Below, piece by piece: positions 44,001-54,138 of a DNA stretch of 64,000 nt; the first letter of the stretch is position 1; every line of letters begins with the position of its first letter. A model generated the notes under the pieces. It was not told the origin of the DNA, did no database searches, and was given only the letters and a program-made list of their open reading frames with translations. This DNA comes from Symbiodinium natans (lineage: Eukaryota > Sar > Dinophyceae > Suessiales > Symbiodiniaceae), in NCBI GenBank assembly GCA_905221605.1, contig CAJNDS010000500.1:25001-89000 (forward strand), written 5' to 3'. The position numbers were made by a program, and so were the translations under genes.

Positions 44001-46758
44001 GGTGGGGAGAGGGGGGGGGAAGGGGGGGGGGAAACGGGGGGGGGAAGGGGGGGGGGAGGGGGGGGGGAGGGGGGGGGGAGGGGGGGGGGAGGGGGGGGGG
44101 GGGGGGATGTGGATTTTTCTGGTGGATGCTGTCCTTTCTTTTTGATTTGTGGCACCAGATACCTCACACGCATGTGACCAAAGATGGCGGACAGCGAAAC
44201 CCCTTCAGAAGGGTCCCTTGCGTAAGACAAAATGCCTATAAAGGTATCTATGAACCCTGAACCCTGAATACCTTACAAACCCTGAACCCTCAAACCGTAA
44301 AGCGACTTGCAACAGCGAAATCGCAGGCCCGCGCCTTGTTGGCCATGGCGTTCATCGACAGGTCCTTGCCTCAGGTGGGTTTGGGAGGCTGCAAGGAAGC
44401 TTATTGCGGCAGCCAAGAACTCGCTGCACCCCGAAGCCATGGAAACCCTGCGACAGGGGAGTACCCGCAATATCAGGCACAGTCGTCCCCAAAACGATGC
44501 GCTCTCGGAACGCTTGATGCAAGAGACCTTCGACTAGCCATTGCTTGGGCTCGTCTCCCTGCTCGCCTCCCTTTCAGGGATAGGAAGCCGAGTCCCCACA
44601 AAACAAGGTGAACATTTGTTTGCGTGTCCAAGGAAACCAGACTTAAGAACGGGGGCATGGGTGTCACTGGCTTCCTGGATGCTGCTTTGCATCTCCCCTT
44701 GTCTGTCTTTCATGTGTATAAGGAACACTATGTCTTGGTGCTCAGTTTTCAAACCACAGTTGCCTGTAGCCTCGCTTGTAACTTACGGGTAGCTTGGGTA
44801 CCTAGGATTCAAGACCAGCCTAAGGTGAGATGATGGGCGGGCCGGCCCCTGATCTCTGGAAGATTGGGGGGCCTTTCTCGGGGAACGAGCTTGAGGCTTT
44901 CTGGGCTTGAAGCGGCCCCAGGTTCCTAAGTCACTCTTCTTACGGATGTGGGCGCAGTGAAGGCGTTAAGGGCGTCAAAAGCCAAGGGGCTGTAGACGAG
45001 GATGAGGTCGATGGCGCTCATGTTCGACTTCATCTCGCAGGGCTCTTCGTCGTCCCACTTCTCGCCACTCTCCTTCAGCAGCATCACCTGCGTACTTTTT
45101 AAAAGTCGCCGCGGCAAGATTCTGCTGTCCTGCCATGTCTTTAACCCAAACCCCCAAACCCCAAACCCTAAACCCCTGCACCCCAGCATGATCTCTTCAG
45201 GGAGTCGGACTCTTATCGGAAGGGGGAATTATGCACTAAGCACAGCCCCACAAGGCACATGCAGAATCTTTTGGGCGGTTAGCGCAACTGGCTCTTCATG
45301 CGCAGCACCTAAAGATGGCAAAAGGCCGTTCAACACTACACGCACTCATGTACAAGTGTAAAGACATATATTCTGTACATTACTATACCAAAAAACACAT
45401 GCATAGCTACATTCGTACATACATACATACATACATACATACATACATACATACATACATACATACATACATACATACATACATACATACCTACATACGT
45501 ACATACGTACATACATACGTACATACGTACATACGTACATACGTACATACGTACATACGTACATACGTACATACGTACATACGTACATACGTACATACGT
45601 ACATACGTACATACGTACATACGTACATACATACATACATACATACATACATACATACATACATACATACATACATAGCGTATGCGTAACCCTAAACCCT
45701 ACACCCTAAACCATGAACCCCAAACCCTAAACCCGAAACCCTCAACCCTCAACCCTCAACCCTCAACCCTAAACCCTAAACCCCAAACCCTAAACCCTGA
45801 ACCCTAAACCGAGTGCCTCCTCGTCAGTGGAGAACACCCGGACCACTGCTAGGTGCTCGTGCCCGCCATGGCCTGCGGCCCATACCTGGGCCTGAGCAGG
45901 CGCGAGAACTAAACCCTAAACCCTAAACCCTAAACCCTAAACCCTAAACCCTAAACCCTAAACCCTAAACCCCAAACCCTAACCCAGGAAAATCCTAAAC
46001 CCCAAACCCTCAACCCTAAACCCTAAACCCCAAACCCTAACCCAGGAAAATCCTAAACCCCAAACCCTAAACCCTAAACCCTGAAGGTGTAGGGTTGTAG
46101 GGCTTCGGGTGCCCCAACCCCTTAGGGTTTACGGTTTTGACTCTTGTTTTTCTTGAGTCTCCTTTGTCTCTTGTATCCTATGTGGGGGTTTCCGAAACCA
46201 GGGGTGCCCTTTGGGGGTTCCTATAATAAGGATTATGCTACTTTGGGGTACATCATAGGTCCCCCCTGTTTTTAGAAATGCCCATGTGTCTTTAGAGACG
46301 CTTGGAATGTCAGATTGGCGTACCCCGACTTCATGACCGCGTACGCAGAAGAGACAAACAGAAGGAACCATCATCTAGAGAACTGCCCACAAGGCATTTT
46401 GGAATTTGGTATCTTTTCGCCCCACCCCCCAATATAGCCCTGAAAGAGGGATTAAGATATACGGATCGAACTCCCCGCTGCCCAAATTTCCTGCTACAGC
46501 TACAGCGCTACAGCCAAAAAACAGATTCCCAGACTCCCAAGAAACCGGCAACGAAGAACCCCTACAAAGAAGGGTTTAGGGTTTGAGTTTAGGGTTTCGG
46601 GTTTAGGGCCTAAAACCTTAAACCTCATCAAACCCTAAACCCTAAAAACTAAACCCTAAACCCTAAACCCTAAACCCTAAACCTCATACCCTTCCAGAAA
46701 CTTCAAGGGTTAGGCGAGCCGCCAAGCTCAACGCCGCGAGAGCCAAAGTACGAATCAT
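36278..46758 (-). CDS. Gene C: large secreted protein, glycosyltransferase-like, over 20 micro-exons
   Basis: The ATG at 46758 opens MIRTLALAALSLAA; a GC donor joins it in phase to 45817-45908 (LAPAQAQVWAAGHGGHEHLA), whose acceptor is TTTAG|, completing a signal peptide cut at AQA. Further exons: 44944-45087, 44307-44364, 43770-43851, 43532-43636 (NMTNVTNPNAT, sequons), 42855-42947 (YMSANLNPEQDVYDSNGYTT), 41513-41612 (GPNHVFKSVMDAMF), 41308-41361 (EMDAVPIKDYWLDQFEKE), 41003-41054, 40489-40593 (YLVDHINGNAIYNL), 40333-40362, 40144-40232, 39501-39588, 39179-39261, 38889-38975, 38699-38782 (FGSYIRHGSSKNIFENLD), 38285-38362, 37843-37944, 37342-37468, 36816-36883 and 36278-36344 (TGA). The motifs around EMDAVPI and HINGNA resemble a glycosyltransferase-like family I remember from dinoflagellates; this is recall, not a search. 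Most phases agree; four junctions remain unresolved. It may continue into 31938-36134. Confidence 0.7.
36364..36480. mobile_element. MITE family 2, with internal 35-bp duplication
   Basis: The left end TTGGAGGTTCAGGGTACT is followed by two tandem copies of a unit of about 35 bp containing AGTACAGTTATAACTGGTTA (about 36405-36474). The right inverted end is not seen. It sits between the last two exons of gene C, next to the terminal-exon acceptor. Confidence 0.6.
37730..38110. repeat. Opposed arrays around the exon at 37843-37944
   Basis: CCCTAAA units (37730-37842) touch the exon and give the donor GGG|GTTTAGGG on the minus strand. TTTAGGG and TTGAGGG units (37951-38110) lie on the other side. 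Confidence 0.95.
39017..39325 (+). repeat. TTTAGGG arrays flanking a gene C exon
   Basis: Arrays at 39017-39160 and 39262-39325 bracket the exon at 39179-39261; both have the same orientation. Confidence 0.9.
39927..40126. mobile_element. MITE family 1 copy split by a telomere-type array
   Basis: The typical inner sequence (GGGGGTACTATCATCCCTAT, TAAGGACTGTTAG) is followed not by the expected TATAAGGGGGAACATCCCAA but by about 140 bp of TTTAGGG and TTAGGGC repeats (39970-40112), after which the right end GGGGGAGCATCCCAA resumes. The left inverted end is degraded. It lies in an intron of gene C. Confidence 0.65.
39970..40112 (+). repeat. TTAGGGC array inside a MITE
   Basis: Three TTTAGGG units change to about 16 TTAGGGC units. 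The array occupies the position of the TATAA junction in the family 1 MITE. Confidence 0.9.
41123..41231. mobile_element. MITE-like element, family 1, diverged
   Basis: The left end TTGGGATGGGATGTTCCCCC and the right part CAGGACTGTTCGTATAAGTG with GGAGGATCTAGG match the family; the right end is degraded. It lies in the gene C intron between the exons at 41308 and 41054. Confidence 0.6.
42143..42252 (-). repeat. Decamer GGTTCCCTAA array
   Basis: About 11 tandem 10-bp units (two with GCTTCCCTAA), that is TTAGGGAACC on the other strand. It contains the CCCTAA core with a three-base insertion. Confidence 0.9.
43880..44106 (+). repeat. TTTAGGG array running into a G-tract
   Basis: About 12 TTTAGGG units (43880-43965) change to GGGGGTT units and then to a nearly pure G tract with single A interruptions (44005-44106). 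Confidence 0.95.
45417..45676. repeat. (ACAT)n / (ACGTACAT)n microsatellite
   Basis: ACAT tetramers (45417-45495) change to ACGTACAT octamers (45497-45625) and back to ACAT. All frames are open, giving spurious YVCM frames. Confidence 0.95.
45690..46080 (-). repeat. CCCTAAA arrays flanking exon 2 of gene C
   Basis: Arrays at 45690-45810 and 45909-46080 bracket the exon at 45817-45908. The right array supplies the acceptor TTTAG| on the minus strand. A 60-bp segment containing CCCAGGAAAATCCTAAACCC is repeated within it. Confidence 0.95.
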
Positions 46759-46981
46759 GGCCTCGCTTCAGTTGGGGTTAGGGTTTAGGGGTTTAGGGGT
46801 TTAGGGGTTTAGGGTTTAGGGTTTAGGGTTTAGGGTTTAGGGTTTAGGGTTTAGGGTTTAGGGATTCGGGCTTTCGGGTGTGGAGTTGAGGGGTTTTAGG
46901 GTTTTAGGGTTGAGGATGTTTGGGATTTAGGGTGTTAGGGCTTGGGGTTCATTGAGGGGACTTTGGGCCCTCGACCCCAAC

Positions 46982-47032
46982 CTCGAAGGTCTCTGGCAGC
47001 CTTTTGGTGCTCAAAGTCTGCAACTTCACCTT
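46982..47032 (-). CDS. Exon of an upstream gene
   Basis: Between an acceptor CCCAAAG| and the donor GAG|GTTGGG the frame reads KVKLQTLSTKRLPETFE (17 codons, phase 0 at both ends). It lies upstream of the gene C start, so it belongs to a different minus-strand gene or to a longer 5' region of gene C. Confidence 0.4.
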
Positions 47033-47196
47033 CTTTGGGCGATGAGAAGCCCCCAAACCCCAAACCCTAAACCCTAACCCTAAACCCTAAACCCTAAACC
47101 CTAAACCCTGAACCCCAAACCCTAAACCCTAAACCCCTGAAACCCTAAACTCTCAAGAGGGCCAAGGGCTTGTTATGAGAGCAGACCCGGGGTGTC

Positions 47197-47520
47197 CGGG
47201 TTTGGGGTTTAAGGGTTTAAGGGTTTAAGGGTTTAAGGGTTTAAGGGTTTAAGGGTTTAAGGGTTTACGGGTTTAAGGGTTTTAGGGCTTAGGGCTTAGG
47301 GCTTAGGGCTTCGGGCTTAGGGCTTAGGGCTTGGGGGTTAGGGCTTCGGGCATAGGGCATAGGGCTTAAGGGTTAGGGCTTAGGGCTTCGGGCTTCGGGC
47401 TTCGGGCTTCGGGCTTCGGGCTTCGGGCTTCGGGCTTAGGGCTTCGGGCTTCGGGCTTAGGGCTTCGGGCTTCGGGCTTAGGGCTTAGGGCTTCGGGCTT
47501 AGGGCTTAGAGTGTAGGGTT
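47197..47520 (+). repeat. TTTAAGGG octamer then TTCGGGC arrays
   Basis: About ten GGGTTTAA octamers (47205-47280) pass into GGGCTTA and then GGGCTTC units (47310-47510), three different homogenised units in sequence. Confidence 0.9.
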
Positions 47521-47674
47521 TAGGGTCTAGAGCTGCTAGAGTTCTGGGGTCTAGGGCTTGAGGCCCAGGGCCTAGGCCTAGGGCGGACCTCGCGTCTGTT
47601 GCTCACCCCCCTTGATTTCTTGCCAAGTTGCTAGCGCGGAGGGGAACTGGTCGCGGTGCAGAAGCGGATCTCAC

Positions 47675-47766
47675 CCTGTAAACGTCTGAGGAAGAGATGC
47701 TCTGACACGTTTCATCCAGGATATGCAGCTGGGCGTGTCCGAACGTGTCATAGGTGGTACAGCTTG
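47675..47766 (-). CDS. Exon of an upstream gene
   Basis: The frame reads SCTTYDTFGHAQLHILDETC and QSISSSDVYR, ending at AGG|GTGAGA, a near-consensus donor, with an ACAG acceptor. It ends in phase 0 and the exon at 46982-47032 starts in phase 0, so the two may belong together. No start or stop was located. Confidence 0.4.
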
Positions 47767-47789
47767 CTGTGGTACGCAAAGCAAGCATC

Positions 47790-48700
47790 TAGAAGGGTCC
47801 GAGTGTACCGGTTCCCAAACGAACCGCGCAAGCTGCTATCAGGTTCCAGAAGCACCCCGTCATCCCCCACACGGGGCTAACCCCAACAATAAATCCTCAC
47901 CCCTGCACCCTAAACCCTAAACTCTTGGGGAAACTCTAACCACATTATCCTCCACGTCTACTGCAACCCCTGGTTCCTCCACGGCTTTGCGGGCCTTGAG
48001 TTGAACACGGGGGGGGTGACGTAGGCCCGGGGCAAATTACTGTTTTAGGGTTTAGGGTTTAGGGTTTAGGGGTTTGGGGTTTAGGGTTTAGGGTTTAGGT
48101 CCTTGAGCCGAATCGATAGACCCCGACCTTTCTTTGCCTCCATCGTAGGATTCGCAATTGCTTTTGTGCCGTCACGGCAAGAGTGAGCTCATGCGGAAAA
48201 ACACCGTGTCAAAAATGCTCGAAACCAAGCTGGCCAATAGCAAATCGTACCCCCTCCATGTTTGACACCGTGACCAAATAGAGAGGGGGTACTTGCGCGC
48301 ACATCTTGCACGTAAATAAACTCCGTAACAAATCGGCGCTGGTAACGTCATCTCGTCTCCATGACCCGCCCGCGCTTTTAGAAAGGCTGCGGGAGCAGCC
48401 CATGTTTGGCTCGAGCCATGTGGTCAGAGCTGCAACAGCCCATGTTTGGCGCAAGCTATTTGGTCGCGGATGAGTCGAAATACAGAGGGAGTGTTGCCAA
48501 GCGTAGCGGCCCATGGTTCCAATTACCCACCTGAAACCCGGAACTCTAGACCAGCCGACCCTAAATCCCAAACCCTAAACCCTGGTCTGTCCCTTCCCCT
48601 TCCCAGCTCACTACCACTTCACTACCCCAATGGCGCACACGATAATACTCCAGTTTACGCAGAGGGGAAGGGGAGGACGCGCATGTGTTAAAGCAACCTC
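47790..48700. other. Region 3' of the kinase
   Basis: A short TTTAGGG array (48035-48095) and unique DNA with no assigned gene. The minus frame at 48209-48571 may be part of a 3' untranslated region. A CATGTTTGGCTCGAGC-like string occurs twice near 48400-48455. Confidence 0.4.
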
Positions 48701-48707
48701 CTTTTGC

Positions 48708-49865
48708 TCAGCCGAACCATGGGTGAGCAAGGCTGTCCACAGCAGAGCCTCGCACGCGGTTGTCGCAACAGACCAGTGGCTCAACCACCTTGTCCATGCC
48801 GGGATATGACTGGGCCAGACCTTCGAGCGGCACCTCCTGCAAAGCTGCAAGCCAACGGACAAACGCCATTTCTGCTTCGCGGCCAGCCCCCAAGAAGCGC
48901 AACAGCGGGTGCTCAAGCAACGCGACCTCCAACAAAGTCATCCCCACGGACCACAAGTCCAGTGTCGCATCAGCAACAGGAGCATTTCGCCCGGTGGCCA
49001 AGAACTGCTCCATCTCTGGCGGCACGTACTGCAAAGTGAAGGAAACGGTTTCGTTCTCAATTTCCATCACTGAACCCATGGCCTGAAGCCCATCAACATC
49101 GATCAACTTCAAGCCAGCCTTGAAAATCATGATGTTTTCTGGCTTCAAATCCACGTGGACCAGGTGCCTGGAATGCAGCCGTGCCACTGCAGATATTGCA
49201 GAGTACGCCACATACTTCATTTCGTGGGGCATCAACAACGAGCCACTGTGTCCACAGTAGTTCATGCGATCTCGCAGGCTGTATAACGCAAGCTCCGTGA
49301 CTACAAACATCAAACCACCATCTGGGCCCGGAGACCCGGCTTCGTCCTTGGAGAAATCCAGCAACAGGGGCCCCACGCCGGGATTCAGAGTCCGGAGCAT
49401 GGCCACGGTCCTGTTCAGTTTGACACGCTGCGAGTCCTGGTTCTCCGGATTGAGCTTACAGATTTTGACGGCAACATCCTCGTCAGTGTTGAGGTTATGA
49501 CCTTTGAAGCAGAATGACGCATCCCCCTCGCCGATGCAATGCTGCCAGATGACCCCGTATCTGCCCAAGAGGATTCTGTCGTAAACTGCATCACGCGTTG
49601 CACGCAAAGCCGCCACTCGGTGAGCACGCCGTGCTGTCTGCACTTTCACCGCGGCGCACACCATGATGCGAGCAACGGATTGTACGCACTCACGGCCTGG
49701 GAACCGCGGTAGCCAGGGTCTCGGGGCCGGCGCAATGCTCAGAAAGTCAGCACTTCTCTTAGGGCATCGTTGTGCCTGCGCCTCCACATCCTGGCAAAAG
49801 TGAGACACCACCAACGCTGCTGAAAGCCACCGGAAAAGCTCCAGGGTGGCAGCAATATCAAGCAT
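48708..49865 (-). CDS. Intronless protein kinase with altered HRD and DFG motifs
   Basis: A eukaryotic-type Ser/Thr kinase, 385 residues from the first ATG (49865). Numbering from that Met: glycine loop GEGDASF at about 112-118, VAVK with the ATP-binding lysine at about 134, catalytic loop HVDLKPEN at about 237-244 (usual HRD Arg replaced by Val; Asp, Lys and Asn kept), metal-binding DVDG at about 256 in place of DFG, PPE at about 282, and DLWSVGM at about 303. The frame ends HPWFG just after the last lobe, so there is almost no C-terminal extension. The frame stays open upstream to 49961 without an ATG, so an upstream exon or a longer start is possible. The catalytic residues suggest activity; absence of the HRD arginine suggests no activation-loop phosphorylation control. 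It has no introns, unlike its neighbours, and may derive from a retroposed transcript. Confidence 0.88.
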   Translation of the reverse strand: MLDIAATLELFRWLSAALVVSHFCQDVEAQAQRCPKRSADFLSIAPAPRPWLPRFPGRECVQSVARIMVCAAVKVQTARRAHRVAALRATRDAVYDRILLGRYGVIWQHCIGEGDASFCFKGHNLNTDEDVAVKICKLNPENQDSQRVKLNRTVAMLRTLNPGVGPLLLDFSKDEAGSPGPDGGLMFVVTELALYSLRDRMNYCGHSGSLLMPHEMKYVAYSAISAVARLHSRHLVHVDLKPENIMIFKAGLKLIDVDGLQAMGSVMEIENETVSFTLQYVPPEMEQFLATGRNAPVADATLDLWSVGMTLLEVALLEHPLLRFLGAGREAEMAFVRWLAALQEVPLEGLAQSYPGMDKVVEPLVCCDNRVRGSAVDSLAHPWFG

Positions 49866-50391
49866 GGTTGGCGACCATTCGGACGGACTCCGTAATCCCT
49901 TGTAGAAAGCACTACCTGCTCGACTTGCACATGTGGTTAGGCTTGCTTTGAATTCCACCACGTCCGAGAACTTTCAACAATAAGATACTCGTTGAATCAA
50001 GCCGAAGACTTGATCAGCAGCGGGCAAAGCAGGTATCCTCGACCAAAGGCCACTGACGGGAGAGCTGGATGGTGGGATCCCATATCTGACAACACTATTT
50101 TACCGGATTTCTGGAAGGTTTGCCCAGCCACGTGGGAAAAACATTTCAGTTTACTTCAACCAGTGCTGCGCACAGTGCAGTGGAAGAGCGGTCGTGGCAA
50201 CGAAATGAAGACAAAATGAACGGAAAATCAGGTCGGACAAAGGAGAGGTGGCTTGCGCAGAGATTGCTACTCCAGCGGGACAAGATATATGTACCGGCAT
50301 TCTGAGCTTCTCTCCACCACTAAGAAGACGTGCTGATTGAACGCAGTAGAATCTCTTCACCTCAAAACCGTGAATATGAGAGCACGAGGCT

Positions 50392-50808
50392 TCAGAGCAG
50401 TGAGGCACAAGAAACTGCCGTCATGACGTGTCCGCAATGCTGCGGAACATTGTCGGCCAAGGCTGCAGCGAAAGAGGCTTTGGGTCTACCACCACAAAGT
50501 CTGCGCAAACTTTGCTTGGACTCATGGCAACGCGTCGCATGCAACAACCTTGCAGGTGACATGATGGACAGGCGCATGTCTGCAGGCCCCTTCCCTTGCA
50601 GTTGCGTAACCCGGACGCTGTCCGCCAGAAATGCCTTCCAGCAACACGACAGCCAGGTCCCGAATTCTGCATTCATCACGACTTGCTTCATTGGATACTC
50701 ACTGTCGCGTCTAGGCTGCGCAGGTGGCTTGCGGCCTTTGGCAGCAGACCCGGCGGCTAAACGCCATGGGCACCTCGGCCAAGGCAAACAGACCATAAGG
50801 GAATACAA
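50392..50808 (-). CDS. Open frame upstream of the kinase, doubtful
   Basis: A 138-codon frame lies in the same orientation as the kinase, with internal in-frame ATGs such as at MKQVVMNAEFGTWLSCCW. The plus strand is open over almost the same interval (50330-50815), so at most one is real. No motif was recognised. Confidence 0.2.
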   Translation of the reverse strand: MYSLMVCLPWPRCPWRLAAGSAAKGRKPPAQPRRDSEYPMKQVVMNAEFGTWLSCCWKAFLADSVRVTQLQGKGPADMRLSIMSPARLLHATRCHESKQSLRRLCGGRPKASFAAALADNVPQHCGHVMTAVSCASLL

Positions 50809-51471
50809 TTCGTAATTCTTCCGACCCCTATATTACTTCAACCTTAAACCTTCAAACCAGACAATGCGAGCGTTTGCTGCTTGGCCTTCCCTAGCCCTTA
50901 CTAAAACCCTAAACCCGAAACCCGAAACCCTCAACCAGAAACCCCAAACCCCAAACCCCAAACCCTAAACCCCAAACCCTAAACCAAACCCGAAACCCTA
51001 AACCCTACTGTGGAGGTCACTTGCTTCTCTACCTTTTGGGGTTGATTTCTTGCCCTCTTTTTGTGTCTCCAAATCCACACACCTTTCACCACTGCCCTAA
51101 ACCCTAAACCCGAAAACCGGAGGGCCCACACACGTAGGAAGCTCAGCCCAGTTTTTCGTGGCTCAAGGCCAGGGGGGAAATGAATTCGTGGTTCATGGCC
51201 ATTTTTCGTGGTTCAGTTTCTCGTGGCTCAAGGCCAGGGGTTAAAGGTGGGATCTCAGGGCCTCAATCAAGGCCTGGGGATGAGGGTTTCAGGGTCTCAA
51301 GGCCTGGGGTTTAGGTCCTCTCAGCCAAGTCTCACCCAACAAAGGCCCAAACAAGTCTCGGTTCCATTGGTTTCTAATCGTCATCGAAAAAGAACTCATT
51401 CTGTGCACTCACACTGCCAGCATCTTCGTGGCACTCTACATTTGCGGGCTCACGCGAAGTGACAAACTGCT

Positions 51472-51745
51472 CTCCAACTGCCTAAAAATTCTCCTGAAGG
51501 CCCAGCAGTGGGTAGACCTCCCAAACTGATGCCTCAAACATCTTTAGAAGGCCCAGAAATGATTGGGCTCAAACTGCTGCCCAAACAGTTGCCTGAAGGC
51601 CCAGAAGTGATTAGGCTTCTCAAACTGCTGCCTCAACCCTTCTAGGCTCACAAGTGATTAGGCCTCTCAAACTGCTGCCTAAAACTTCTCCGGAAGGCCC
51701 AGCAGTGAGTAGACCCTCAAACTGCTGCCTAACACTTCTCCAGTG
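51472..51745 (+). repeat. 50-bp minisatellite
   Basis: Five to six diverged units with CTCAAACTGCTGCCT and GAAGGCCCAGAAGTGATTAG. Confidence 0.8.
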
Positions 51746-51844
51746 GTTCTGGCACAAGACAGCGTGGATCGTCCCTTTCCTTATCCGTGCCGCCATGGTA
51801 CCAGCTTCACTCGAACCGCAAGATTGCCACATGTCCCGCAGTGA

Positions 51845-52174
51845 TTGCCATTACGAATTCTTGCCGATTGCCAATACAAGCACATGCGCCTGACCGTCAA
51901 CTTCAGGTCGGTGTTCAATTCCACCGCAACGACGGTCAGATTATCAGTGGAGGAGGGGCTCTCCTTAGTTTTTTCCTGCCTGACCATCAACTTCGACTGG
52001 TATGATGCTTTCCAACAAATTATTCTGGAGGTTTTACGTGGGTCTGAATGTCATCCCGCACTGTATTTCCAGACCGATATGGGAGTGCTGCGCCTCTCTA
52101 CGTTTGTTCCACTTGACCCTGCCGCTTTTGCCTGCGTGTTTTGCCAACCATGGGAGACCGGTGGCTCCCAATGA
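51845..52174 (+). CDS. Open frame after a minisatellite, doubtful
   Basis: The frame includes INFDWYDAFQQIILEVLRG and VLRLSTFVPLDPAAFACVF and stops at 52174. It follows a 50-bp minisatellite. No family was recognised and no splice context supports it; the composition alone is suggestive. Confidence 0.2.
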   Translation: MPLRILADCQYKHMRLTVNFRSVFNSTATTVRLSVEEGLSLVFSCLTINFDWYDAFQQIILEVLRGSECHPALYFQTDMGVLRLSTFVPLDPAAFACVFCQPWETGGSQ

Positions 52175-53211
52175 TGCAACCGTAAACCTCTGGAACACCC
52201 CATCAGACTGTCAGCTCTGCAAGTGCATGTCTCCACCTGACGACGGGGGCACATTTCTGGATTACCATACAGGATGACATTGACCCCAACTTAGCAAGCG
52301 GCCTTTTTGAACTGTTCCACAATGCTGTCTAGAGGAGCCGACATGAGGCGAACCGGGGGACCACGGCCTTCCCATGCTCTACGCCAACGTCGACTGACTT
52401 ATCAGGTGATCATCTTTTATCGGCGAGTGGTCACGAATTCCCCTTGTGCGTCGGGTGAGCTTTATCAGCGACAATAGAAGCGGAGAGGTGAGTGCTCGAG
52501 CGCAAGGTGTCGGATCCCACCTTTCCGGCAGAGGGCGCTGAAGTCTCTGAAAGGATCGGGGTGTTCTTTGCTCTGCAAGCTTTTAACAGGAAGCCCTGTG
52601 TGAGATGCCGAATGTGCCGACTCCTCTGTCGCGAAACCATTGCGAAAATTGCTTTACAAGGGCCTCCTCGGTGCCAGTTGCAAGTGTCACTTGTGCCAAG
52701 CAACTTACAGGGCCGCGGGGAATAGGGTGGCTGCACTTCTGGGATGAACCTGCATCAAGATCACCAGGTCTGAGCAAGGATGAAAACGCTGGCAGGTGTG
52801 ACCGAAAATGCTGACGAACTCTTGAGCATTGCGCCATCAAGAAAACAGCAAAGTGACCATGGATCAGGCTCTCTTCGTCCAGCGATTAATTGTTTCAAGC
52901 GACGCCAATTCGAAACACTGAAAAGACAAAGTGTCTGACAATGTGAATAAGTGCGAGTGAAGCGAGCGAAACACCGGCATCTGACATGTGTTTGTTGTTA
53001 GGGCTGTTTTTAATGGTTTTTCGGCACTTTTTTTGATTTGAAGGCGAGGAAAGTCTGACTTTTGTTTGTTGTCAGGTTCTGTTTTTGCTGTTTTTTCGAC
53101 ATCTCCACTTTTTGAGATATTTCAAGGTCTTTCCACACTGTCGCGATTCTCTGGCAAGCTTGAAAACAGAAAAAAAGGCGTTTCTTTGGCGGATCTCTCT
53201 TCGTGGCAAGC

Positions 53212-53660
53212 CCTAAAGAGATTGGTGTTGAGACACCCTTTGGTTCAAAGTTTTGGGTTTTCTGCAAAGTGGTCTTGGTAAACCCTTGGGTTCAAACTTT
53301 TTGGTCCAGCCCTTTGGCTCGATCTGGACTCAAAATGGTACTGAGACACCCTTTGGTGTTGAGCACCCTGTGGTTCAAAGTTTTGGGTTTTCTGTCAAAG
53401 TGGTCTTGAAACATTTTTTGGCTCGAGTGGTGCTGAGACACCCTTGTTGTTGAGACACCCTTTGGTTCAAAGTTTTTGGGTTTTTCTGTCAAAGTGCTTG
53501 AGATACCATTTGGTTCAAAATTTTTGGTTTCTGCTCAAGTGGTGTTGACACCCTTTTGGCTCGATCGGACTCAAAGTGGGTGCTGAGACACCTTTTGGTG
53601 TTGGGACACCCTTTGGTTCAAATTTTTTGGGTTTTCTCAAAGTGGGTCTTGAGACATAAA
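53212..53660 (+). repeat. Minisatellite built on GAGACACCCTTTGGTTCAAA
   Basis: Imperfect units of 50-70 bp with TGAGACACCCTTTGGTTCAA, TTTTGGGTTTTCTGTCAAAG and TGGCTCGA(G/T); roughly seven copies. The plus strand is rich in T and G. Confidence 0.85.
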
Positions 53661-54138
53661 TCCTAAGCTTGTCAAGTAAAAACTCCCAGCATCTTCAAAC
53701 TGCTGGCCTTGGGCTTGCCATCCCGTCAGTCGCTGGAGGCTGACAGTTTAGGGGTTTCAGGGTGTAGGGTTTTGGGGTTTAAGGGTTTAGGGGGCGGGGG
53801 TGAGGGTTTTAGGATTAAGAGAGTTGGGGTTTGGGGCGCCAGGTTTGAGGATTACTTCGGGATTTAGAGTAATTAGCCAGTGCCAAGCCTTTCCAGGGCT
53901 GCCCAGGTCACGCAAACGCCCGGCTTTAGGAGATTGGGGGGGGGGGGGGGGTTAAACGCGGGGATGTATTGACCTAAGCGCGAAAAGCGCCACCAAAAGA
54001 CCTAAGAAGACTAGAACCCCAGGATGGCCGAAGGAGCTTAAAAACCCCTCCAAAACCCTGCGACCCTGCTCACTCCACTGTTTCCGAGGGCTTCCGCTCG
54101 CGCTCCGTGCTCGCGCTCCGCGCGAGGTGCGCTGAATG

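Larger units (their letters stand above)
49962..54138. other. Array-poor intergenic region
   Basis: It contains one degenerate CCCTAAA/CCCCAAA array (50905-51005), two minisatellites and unique DNA with doubtful open frames. Compared with the rest of the window it is strikingly free of TTTAGGG. Confidence 0.6.

Noticed and set aside
45336-45689. Long open frames with YVCM or HTYI repeats
   Set aside because: Products of the ACAT/ACGT microsatellite, open in all frames.
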